A stretch of 64,000 nucleotides of DNA from NCBI RefSeq assembly GCF_030867145.1, contig NC_134422.1, positions 11,294,531 through 11,358,530 on the forward strand, given 5' to 3'. Below, one piece after another: positions 56,801 to 64,000 of this stretch. Under the pieces are notes generated by a model, which did not search any database, was not told where the DNA came from, and was given only the letters and a program-made list of their open reading frames with translations. The stretch's first letter is position 1; the number at the start of each line of letters is the position of its first letter. This DNA comes from Opisthocomus hoazin (Eukaryota > Chordata > Aves > Opisthocomiformes > Opisthocomidae). Position numbers and translations under genes: made by a program.

Positions 56801-59304
56801 AAGAGAAACTTAAATTCAATGTAATCGTATTACTACAGTCTATCTTTTAGTGAGAAAATCATCAGTAAAGATGATGAGGATGTACAGAAGGCATCTTACA
56901 TCGTTGCCTCCAGCAGTGGTACAACAGCCTACTTCTAAAAATGACAGTGCACAGCTACATGATGGCCTGTGTACCTGGTATGCTAGGCAAGACAAAGGTA
57001 TGCCAGAAATTACCAAGCTTGAAAGCCTCTGGTTTCTGACTTTTCGGGGGGGCTTATGTATTCGGTTCCCCAACCCAAACCACACACTTAACGGGGCATA
57101 GTGAAAATTGTCATTCTTTCGGTTTGGTTTGGTTTGGTTTGGTTTGAATGCTTTCCTGCCATGATAAATATTGGTCCCGATCAGTATAAATATAGTTCTA
57201 TTTTGTAATTTTGCAGATTGAAAGAATACAAAATCCTTTCCTCTGGCAGACATACCAAATTAAAAAAAACTCTCTCTGTACAAAGAACAAAAACCAAAAT
57301 AATGAGAAGTTGCTGTTTCATGGGACAGCTGCATCCTCCTTGAGCACGATCAACTACAATGGATTTAATCGTGCGTTTGCTGGCAAGAATGGTGAGTCAT
57401 TATCCAAAGCAGTTGATTTCCTAGACAGGTATGAGGTGCTGGGGAATGTCAGTGTTACAGTGCTGTCAGCACAATGTGAAGACTGAGTAAAGCTGGAGGA
57501 CAAAATAATAAACAACTCCAGAGCATAATCTGTATGGACAGAGGAATTAACCTGTTCAGTTAATCCCTTGTTGATGAATGCCACCATCTAGAGGGTATCA
57601 GAAAAAGCTCACCTACTCTGAAATCAAGCCTGGGCAGCTTGTGAGAAATGTTTTGTAAGATCTGCCCACAGAAGGGACGAAGGACCACCGTTCAGCATCC
57701 TCAGCAGAGAATACCAACCACTAGCTGCTGGTCTCTCCTCTCTTCTGAGGCAAAGGCAGGTAGCAAAGCAGAAGTGCAAATATTCCTCCTGTTGCCTCCA
57801 AAGATAAGGACAGCACAGGCAATCAGAAGATCCCACTCCTTTACTATTTTTATGCACATGAAATCATTTGAAATTCATGAATTGGTGCGTCCCTTTAATA
57901 GTTGTTAGGGACAACTTTAAATATTTAGCAGAAAGACCTTCTGAATTCGTTCCAAAGATTGTTTTCCAGTTCATCTAGTACAGTCATGTTATGTTTATTA
58001 TTTGGTAGCATTCAAAGATGAAGGACAGGATCCAAAAAAGTGGAACTCAGGCTAAATTGAGGTGCCAGTTGCTCTTAGAGGTCCTGCAACCTTACTTCAG
58101 AAGTCCTTACTTTCTGTTCTTCATGTTTTCTTAAGACACAGTTGTACATGCCTAGGGCTGACTTGATCTTGAGAGAGCCGGGCAGCTTAACTCGGATCTA
58201 GCTGGCACTTCAGTGTGGTCTGGATCCAAAAGTAGACATTTCTCTCTCTGGATCCTGTAGAGGTACTTACGCTGATATTTTCTTGAGAAACTGAAGCCCA
58301 GCATACACAAAATATGTCATGCTGTGCACAGACAGAAATGGCAGCCACCATTTCTCTTTAAAACATGACCAGAGGAGATGTAGTTTTGCTTTCCTGCTCT
58401 TTGGTGGTGCCAGGAGTTTGGATTTACTTGGGAAGCAGGAGCCCTAGATCCCCATGTCTGCTCTCTGCCTGTGATTACTGACAGCCACTTCTCCATCTCT
58501 GCCACAATCCACGGTAGGAAAGGCACACTTCCCTTCCGCCAGGCTGGGCAGCCATGCGAAAACATCCAAAGATAGAGCAGCCAGATAGGAGGGACCTGTC
58601 TGGCTTGAACAGCTTTCTACCAATGTCAGAAAAAAATCTGTGGCAGACAAAGAAAAGTGATTCCTCTAACTTCCTGGGAAGTGTAACTCGAAAACTTCAG
58701 TTGCTAATTACAGCCATTTTAAGTTGAAAAGGCTCTGAAGATTTGCAGTCTGATGGATTGCAGGCTAAACAAGAAGGCTAAATGGAGGGAGGAACCCTCT
58801 TCCCCACAAGAAAGGGCAGTCACTACCTGCTGTTGATACTTACCCGACATTTGAGTGGATTCAGATTTGATTCTAATACAAAGGATTATTACCAGAATTT
58901 GCTGTTTAACAAAATTTGTAACTTCTGCAGAGTAAAAAAAAAAGCGCTATAAATATGCTTACGGGAATAACACTTAACTAAATTTGAAAACGTGTTTCCA
59001 AACAGCTGCAGCCATTGGAAATGGAACCTACTTTGCTGTTGATGCAAGTTATTCTGCTCGGGACATTTACTCCAGACCGGATATGAAAGGCAAAAGATAC
59101 ATGTACTTGGCTCGGGTCCTCACTGGGCAGTACTGCGCTGGAAGTGAAGGGCTGATCACTCCACCGCCGAAAAACCTAGCAGATCCTACTGACCTCTATG
59201 ACAGCGTGGTTGATAATGTGAATAATCCAACAATGTTTGTCATATTTAATGACATTCAGGCATATCCTGAATACCTTATTACTTTCAGAAAATATTCTTC
59301 ATAG
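38819..59304 (+). CDS. PARP14: PARP14-like gene, paralogue B (complete)
   Basis: Same domain order as paralogue A except for one missing RRM-like exon. I read 17 exons: 38819-39023, 40006-40145, 40237-40270, 42382-42642, 43251-43487, 44523-46789, 48390-48626, 48890-49111, 49554-49617, 50559-50708, 51408-51470, 52860-53027, 54295-54477, 54589-55197, 55759-55904, 57217-57391 and 59006-59304. They give about 1819 codons, close to human PARP14 (about 1800), with consistent phase and no internal stop. Many exons equal their counterparts in A in length (34, 237, 222, 150, 63, 168, 146 and 175 nt). Its place furthest from DTX3L matches mammalian PARP14, so this is the better positional orthologue. 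An extra small exon between 40270 and 42382 may have been missed. Confidence 0.92.
39100..39600. repeat. AT-rich alternating purine-pyrimidine stretch with a tandem duplication
   Basis: In intron 1 of paralogue B the sequence is dominated by TATA/TGTGCATA-type runs. Within it, ACACCCTGCCAGGTGTATAT followed by GCAT occurs twice, near 39326-39349 and 39354-39377. No gene is visible. Confidence 0.7.
40271..42381 (+). other. Paralogue B intron 3
   Basis: This 2.1-kb intron lies where paralogue A has three further exons (4, 5 and 6). The part from 41200 to 42000 is GC rich, with overlapping open frames on both strands that resemble no known protein. A possible 54-nt exon at 40748-40801 is discussed as a finding. 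Confidence 0.6.
44523..46789 (+). other. PARP14: Paralogue B exon 6: KH-like region and macrodomain 1
   Basis: The 2267-nt exon opens [20 protein letters not shown] and [12 protein letters not shown], runs through the KH-like region, then macrodomain 1: [39 protein letters not shown] and [16 protein letters not shown] at 46154-46586 is nearly identical to paralogue A 25165-25597. The exon ends in phase 0 at GCCACG|gtaggt. Confidence 0.93.
48390..49111 (+). other. PARP14: Paralogue B exons 7-8: macrodomain 2
   Basis: Exon 7 ([20 protein letters not shown]) keeps the Asn missing from paralogue A. Exon 8 carries [20 protein letters not shown]. The ligand-binding elements look intact, so B rather than A may hold the working second macrodomain. 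Confidence 0.9.
49554..54477 (+). other. PARP14: Paralogue B exons 9-13: linker and macrodomain 3
   Basis: Exon 9 (64 nt) is a short linker, [15 protein letters not shown]. Macrodomain 3 follows: [67 protein letters not shown] and FPAIGTG; then [17 protein letters not shown]. Introns 10-12 are long for this gene (0.7, 1.4 and 1.3 kb); beyond the exons they show nothing I can name. Confidence 0.9.
50110..50245 (+). mobile_element. Old, decayed CR1 remnant
   Basis: GAAAGGTTTAGACTAGAAGT, followed by AAGGAACAGTTTTATATCTGTGAGGGT, matches with many changes the CR1 stretch seen at 35884-35930 (GGTTTAGGCTGGATATAAGG...AATGAGGGTGG). It is much more diverged than the other CR1 copies here. Confidence 0.55.
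54589..55904 (+). other. PARP14: Paralogue B exons 14-15: pre-WWE region and WWE domain
   Basis: Exon 14 (609 nt) encodes [20 protein letters not shown] and then the WWE-type unit [20 protein letters not shown] ... [14 protein letters not shown]. Exon 15 (146 nt, [18 protein letters not shown]) leads to the catalytic domain. Equivalent to paralogue A exons 17-18. Confidence 0.88.
55905..57216 (+). other. Paralogue B intron before the catalytic core, with a (GGTTT)n repeat
   Basis: This 1.3-kb intron is the counterpart of the paralogue A intron that holds the long CR1. No CR1 is present here. A five-unit GGTTT repeat lies at 57121-57146. Nothing else was recognised. Confidence 0.75.
57217..59304 (+). 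other. PARP14: Paralogue B exons 16-17: PARP catalytic domain core
   Basis: Exon 16 has [20 protein letters not shown] with the catalytic His; exon 17 has [20 protein letters not shown] with the conserved Tyr, and ends [19 protein letters not shown] plus RKYSS. Met again holds the third catalytic position, so mono-ADP-ribosylation is expected. The intron between these exons is 1.6 kb with no recognisable content. Confidence 0.93.
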
Positions 59305-59337
59305 CCTGGAAAATTTTAGTGCCTTTTGCATGTGGGA

Positions 59338-60177
59338 ATTAAAAGGGCAATACTTGATTCTTGTTTACATCTAGGTTTCTTAAACTAAGTGGTCATTTAT
59401 CCATGTGCTTAAGTATGTTTTCAAATTATCAACACAATGAGGCCAGGATAAGCAAATATTTTGGAACATGCGATTTCAATACTTGTTTCAAATTCAGTAA
59501 CGTGGAGGTATAGGCAAGAACTGTGAGAACAGCCCCGACCTCTTCCTACGCAAGGCAGAGGGTAGGAGAGGGAGCTGCTCTGCCTTACCTGTGGCCCAGA
59601 GTAAGCAGTGTGTGTGTCCCTATTTCCAGTATTCACCATAAAGCACCAGGTGGCTGGCTGCCCCTGAGGATTTGTTTAAAACATTCTGTGTTGGGGGAAT
59701 AACCTTGCTTGTCAGCAGAGTTTTTGGTTATTCTCAGGCACCCACTCACCTTTGTTGATGTTAAGAGTCCTGAAGAAAAAGAATCCAATATTGAACATAA
59801 AGTTTGCGTTCATTGTTTCACTTTTGTTATTCCCTAGGTATAAATTCCTATATTCATACCTGTTTCTTAGGGGCATTCTCCATGGTTACATTATGTATGC
59901 CCAACTTCCACATACAAAGTCATTGCTTCTGGAATTTTCAAGACAGTAAAGAGTCTTCTCGTTGGGACTGAAAGATAAACCCTGCTGTAGAATTACGAAT
60001 TTGCAGAGAGTCATCTGCAGGGGCATAACTCAGTTACCACGCTTAAACCCTTTTAAAATTTTCAAAGTTCTGTAAAGCAAGTAAGTAATGGTATTTGTAC
60101 ACCTTTGCAAGCTGTACACTTAATTACAGTGATAATCTTACAACTGCCGAACAAAAGTATTATCTGGTTTTAATAAA
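59338..60177 (+). promoter_or_regulatory. PARP14: Paralogue B 3' region with possible poly(A) signals
   Basis: ATTAAA occurs at 59338-59343, 34 bp after the stop, and AATAAA at 60172-60177. The second would give a 3' UTR of about 0.9 kb. Sequence alone does not decide which is used. Confidence 0.5.
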
Positions 60178-60189
60178 AGTAGTTTCAAA

Positions 60190-61330
60190 CAGCTACATTG
60201 TATTATGGAGTCATCATTTACACAAAGGAACATACTTCATGTAGAAGTGTTGCTTTTTACATCTGAATATGTTACAGTGACGCTGTAAGCAGCGAGAAGC
60301 TGAAAAGGCTTGGAAGACAAAATTGTTTTCTTGTATTGTCCCAGTGATAGATTTGTGCATACAGACTCCAGGTGAAGTTATTCTGCCTTAGTCCAAAAGA
60401 CCTGTGTTGCCAGTTGCTGCCAGGACGTCTTAAAACCCTGCCGCGATGTTCTTGTTGCCCACAAAGGGTGAAAGTGCTCCGGTATCTGTAGGTGGCAGGC
60501 AGCAACATGAAAAATTTCTGCTCTTCGCAGCAGATGCCCGTGCAGCCCTTCAGATGAATGTCCTGCGTAAAATCCCATTTAAAGCAAAACGGAGTTTAAC
60601 CCACTCCTGCTTTAACAGGTCTTGCTCCCTGTGAAAAAGCGAGGATGCTTTTCTCCCTTCTCTGCTTTTTTGGGTGCTGTTCTGTCTTGTGGGAACACCG
60701 CAGCAGCCAGAGGGACTGGGCTTAACTGCGAGCCCCGGGTGTCTGCCGGCCTCTCCCACTGCTGTCCGGCAGGCCGGGACACGCCGCTTCCTATCCGCAT
60801 GGCCCTCGCCATAACCGCATGCCTTGGGAAGCAGCGGGACCTGCGAGGAGCAGCACGACAAAAACCCAGGCGATTTTTATCCCCAGTGGTGGTGGGCGAA
60901 GTTTCTTCACTAGGTTCTGCAGCAGAAACGGGGGGACGGTCTGTTGCGCCGTGCTTGCGGGCTGAGAAGCGGGAAGGCGGCCCTGTTGGGTCTGAAAAAT
61001 GGAATCCCATCCCCGGACTGGCGTGGGGATGGGCTGCGGCAGCGGGCCGGCCGCAGGAGGCCCTTTGCTCCGAGGCAGGAGGGTTTGGAGCCCACGGCCT
61101 TCAGCAAACTCCTCACGGCCCGCGGGACGCCCAGGGAGCTCGGTCGTGAGGAGAGGACGGGGGGGCCTCACCCAGCTGGGGACCCGGCGCCCCGGCCCTA
61201 CGCTGGCTTTGGCGGCGGCCATGCAACCCGAGCAGCGAGCGACGCGACGCGACACGCTGCACGCCGCCCGCCTGACCGCTCCGCGCCCGCCGCCACCCTC
61301 ACCTCAGCTCCCGCCTGCCGCCCCTCGGTG
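60190..61330. other. Intergenic region upstream of LMLN, GC-rich in its right half
   Basis: From about 60620 the sequence is GC and CpG rich and carries overlapping open frames on both strands up to 175 codons. None resembles a known protein and they shadow each other. I read it as the CpG-island side of the LMLN promoter. Confidence 0.65.
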
Positions 61331-61338
61331 AGCCGCGG

Positions 61339-61410
61339 CCAATAGAAGCGCGCCCGTCGCCTCCGCCCCACCCTCTCCCGCGCTCCCCGCTCGCCTATTG
61401 GCGGGGGCGG
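61339..61410 (+). promoter_or_regulatory. LMLN: LMLN promoter: two CCAAT boxes and a GC box
   Basis: CCAAT lies at 61339-61343; an inverted CCAAT (ATTGG) at 61397-61401 is followed at once by GGCGGGGGCGG. The start ATG is 50-120 bp further on. No ISRE like those of the neighbouring genes is present, which suggests housekeeping rather than interferon control. Confidence 0.65.
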
Positions 61411-61459
61411 CTGTCAACGGCGCTGCCTCCATGGCGACGCGGTGGAGGGGCAGCCGAAG

Positions 61460-63616
61460 ATGGCCGCCGAGCCGGGCGGCGGGCGCGCCTGGCCTCACCG
61501 GCGGTACCGGCCGCTGCTCGCCGCTCTTACCGCTGCGCTGCTGCTGCTTTCCCCCTCCTCTGCCTCGTCCTGTCGCCACCGAGTGCCCACCGGAGAGGAG
61601 GTGGGGCCGCCGCGGGGGCTCCTCGGGCGGCGGCGGGGTGAGGGGGGAGGCGAGGGCACCCCGTTTCCCGCTCCTGTGAGGGGGGAGCGTCGGTGCGGCC
61701 CCGCACGGCTGCCCTGGGCGCAGCGGAGCGGGGTCTGGCCCCGAGGCGCGGTCGGTGGCGGCGGAGCGTGAGGGGGAGGGCGGGAAGGGGCTTTGCTTGC
61801 GGGCGGGGGAGAAGGGCCCCGGGCGAGCCGCCCGACCCAGCGGCCGGTTCCTCTCCCTGCCAGGTTGTCTACCAAGTTCCTCTGAAGGAAAAGCACGTCT
61901 TGAAGAGAAACGTGGGTCAGCAGCTCAGGATCAAGATCATGTATGACAGAAGCGTTGAGGAGTGAGTATAACGTTGTGGCAGGGTTTTTTTCCCTCCGTA
62001 TCCGAGAATGGAAAGCCTATTAACTGAAGCCTGTTTGCTTTGTTTTTTAAATGTAGTCTGCTACCCGAGAAAAGACACCTTATAAAGGTATGTCATGTTT
62101 GCTTCCCCGTTTTGTTTGTACGTATCTTATTACATGGATGAAGTTAAGGCAAATTTAATTAAAGGCTTTGAATTCCAGCAATTTCATATTCTCTAGTCCA
62201 GGAATCCAAGGCTTCAGAGGAGGCTGTGGGGAGACCTTATAGCAGCCTTCCAGTGTCTGAAGGGGAGAGATGGAGGAAAGTCTTTTTAGCAAGGCCTGTT
62301 GTGACAGGACAAGGAGTAATCGTGTTAAGCTAAAAGAGGGGAGATTTAGACTGGATATAAGGAAGACATTTTTTACAGTGAGGGTGGTGAAGCACTTGAA
62401 CGGGATGCCCAGAGAGGTAGTGGAGGCCCCATCCCTGGAAACATTCAAGGTCAGGTTGAACAGGGCTCTGAGCAACCTGGTGTAGTTGAAGATGTCCCTG
62501 CTCACTGCAGGAGGATTGGGCTAGATGGCCTCTAAAGGTCCCTTCCAACCCAAACCATTCTGTGATTCTGTACTGTCATTCTTTGAGGGTTTATGTACAA
62601 ACTATGCCTCCATTCCAAATACTTCCAATGTTCTGCTGGACGTGGTTTGCTGTATCCCAAGGTGCAAAGGTTTCAGTGAGCAATATGCATACAGTTTTTA
62701 AAGCCTCTTTGAAGCTGTACATTCAAATTAATTAATACTGGCTCCCTTCTCTTTTTGTCATTCCAATAACAAAATATGGGAATACTGAAACAAAAGATTT
62801 CCTAAGTATACAGATAACAACTGAACTTCTTAGGAAGTCTGGATTTCCGCTGTTCTGCTATACCGCAACACCTAACAAGTTTCACGTAACTTGGTAGTTA
62901 ATGCTTTTAAGGTGAATTATGTCTGCACTGCTACTGGGTGACTTTTATTTTTGTTCTGTTCAGAACAAACTTTTTCCACAAGCTATATCTTACTTGGAGA
63001 AGACATTTCAAGTGCGCAAATCCACGGGTACTATATTACTAAGCAGGTATGTGAAAGTTTGTATATTGCGTTGTATAGCCTTTAAAAAAAGAATAAAATA
63101 AGAGCCTAAGACATACACCCCTGAATCGGACCAATGACCCATCTGACCCAGTGGGGGTAGGCAGCAGATGCTATTTGGGGAGAATACACAAATTTGCCAA
63201 CCTTCCATGATCAGTATCTCCACTTGTTATGTCAGAGGTTTTCCAGGGTATGCATGCTGCCTGTTTCCTTCTGCATGCACCCCCATTTATGAACCTGCTC
63301 CTAATCTCTCTTTGAATCTGCGGATACTCTGTTAACAACTGGAAGCATTGTGTCTTCTAGAGCAGAGTGAATAACATTTCTCACTATGGGAGTTACATTA
63401 AATATCGGTATTACAGTGTTGTTGGGTGCTGTAAGACTATTCTACAGTTTCTTTTTAATTATAAAACAGTGCTGACTGTCTTTCATGTTTGATTGAAGGC
63501 AGTGTGCGACAAACCAGTATTTACGGAGGAAAGCTGACCCTCACAGATACTGCCAAGGAGCCTGCGCAGACCATACAAGATGCGGGCCAGTTATAGTTCC
63601 TGAGAAACACCTCCAG
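61460..63616 (+). CDS. LMLN: LMLN (leishmanolysin-like peptidase, invadolysin), 5' part, cut by the right edge
   Basis: LMLN is an M8-family zinc metallopeptidase. Five exons are read: 61460-61600, 61864-61961, 62057-62087, 62964-63046 and 63499-63616, giving 157 codons with agreeing phase. ATG at 61460 ([15 protein letters not shown]) is followed by a hydrophobic signal segment, [19 protein letters not shown]. Next come [70 protein letters not shown] and [12 protein letters not shown], all typical of the N-terminal pro-region of LMLN. The HExxH zinc site is beyond the window. An in-frame GTG upstream (61442) is not considered the start. Confidence 0.9.
62195..62572 (+). mobile_element. CR1 LINE 3'-end fragment in LMLN intron 3
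   Basis: It runs from AGGCTGTGGGGAGACCTTAT through [16 protein letters not shown]-type coding remnants and GGATTGGGCTAGATGGCC to CATTCTGTGATTCTGT. Sense orientation relative to LMLN. Confidence 0.92.
63105..63400 (+). mobile_element. Probable old CR1-type remnant in LMLN intron 4
   Basis: CGGACCAATGACCCATCTGA followed by CCCAGT, then CAGCAGATGCTATTTGGGGA and a later TTTGAATCTGCGG...GGAAGCATTGTGTCTTCTAG stretch recall the 3' region of older reptile/bird CR1 families. Heavily diverged; assignment is tentative. Confidence 0.45.
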
Positions 63617-64000
63617 GTAAGCCAAGCCATCCAAGTGCTTCTTAACCTTAGAAATATTATTCTTTGTGGAAATTAATAAAAAAGTTAATATCGGTAACTG
63701 TGCGTAAGTGACCTGTTTGCAGGAGATCGCTACATTTGAGTAACAGAACAGAACAACTTGAATTAGTGGGATTTTCTTTAGTTTATGCTGTTGAACCAAA
63801 AGTCAAGTAAAACTGGCCTGTTTACTGTTCTCTGAGCCTGTGTTACAATGAACTGTACAGAGAAGATGGCATTCAAAGCTTGTTCAGTTGCTGCTAGTCA
63901 CTTCATTATTCGTCTTGGTCAATGAGACAGATTTTCACAGAACTGATAATAAGTTTTGGTTTTTTTGAAGACCTTACTTGAAGAGGTTATCCTCTGAACC

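Noticed and set aside
60612-61255. Overlapping open frames on both strands upstream of LMLN (up to 175 codons)
   Set aside because: They shadow each other in a CpG-rich region and lack splice or domain support; treated as promoter flank.
1-64000. CRISPR arrays, prokaryotic operons, tRNA or rRNA genes
   Set aside because: None seen; the window is a spliced vertebrate locus.

Overview
The window is nuclear DNA from a bird. The evidence is spliced vertebrate genes with clean GT-AG introns, at least eight CR1 LINE fragments with the avian-type 3' end (tandem ATTCT(G/A)TG), and GC-rich promoters next to AT-richer introns. The species cannot be fixed from sequence alone.

Layout. (1) 316-6156, minus strand: N-terminal part of PARP9 with two macrodomains; its C-terminal exons lie off the left edge. 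(2) 6157-6279: a 123-bp divergent promoter with an interferon-stimulated response element (ISRE). (3) 6280-13033, plus strand: complete DTX3L in five exons, 740 codons, with RING and Deltex C-terminal domains. (4) 13.97-16.6 kb: intergenic, largely CR1. (5) 16666-37241, plus strand: a complete PARP14-like gene (paralogue A), about 20 exons and 1930 codons. (6) 38819-59304, plus strand: a second complete PARP14-like gene (paralogue B), about 17 exons and 1819 codons. (7) 61460-63616 and beyond, plus strand: the first five exons of LMLN (leishmanolysin-like peptidase), cut by the right edge.

How the genes fit together. PARP9, DTX3L and PARP14 are known in mammals as an interferon-induced set. 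DTX3L is a ubiquitin E3 ligase that pairs with PARP9, and PARP14 is a mono-ADP-ribosyltransferase with ADP-ribose-binding macrodomains. The same 15-bp ISRE (GAAACGAAAGCGAAA) occurs at 6246, 16622 and 38773, close upstream of DTX3L/PARP9, paralogue A and paralogue B. This suggests one shared interferon-driven programme for ADP-ribose writing, reading and removal plus ubiquitin transfer.

Main observations. Paralogue A sits where mammals carry PARP15 but has the full PARP14 architecture. A 433-bp block of macrodomain 1 is about 95% identical between A and B inside exons that are otherwise clearly diverged, and the exon 1/promoter segment is also nearly identical, so gene conversion is likely. 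DTX3L exons 1-2 look homologous, with the same intron phase, to PARP14 exons 1-2. Paralogue B seems to lack one RRM-like exon. Several macrodomains differ at ligand-binding positions. Exon boundaries were read by eye from splice motifs and phase; small N-terminal exons are the least certain.
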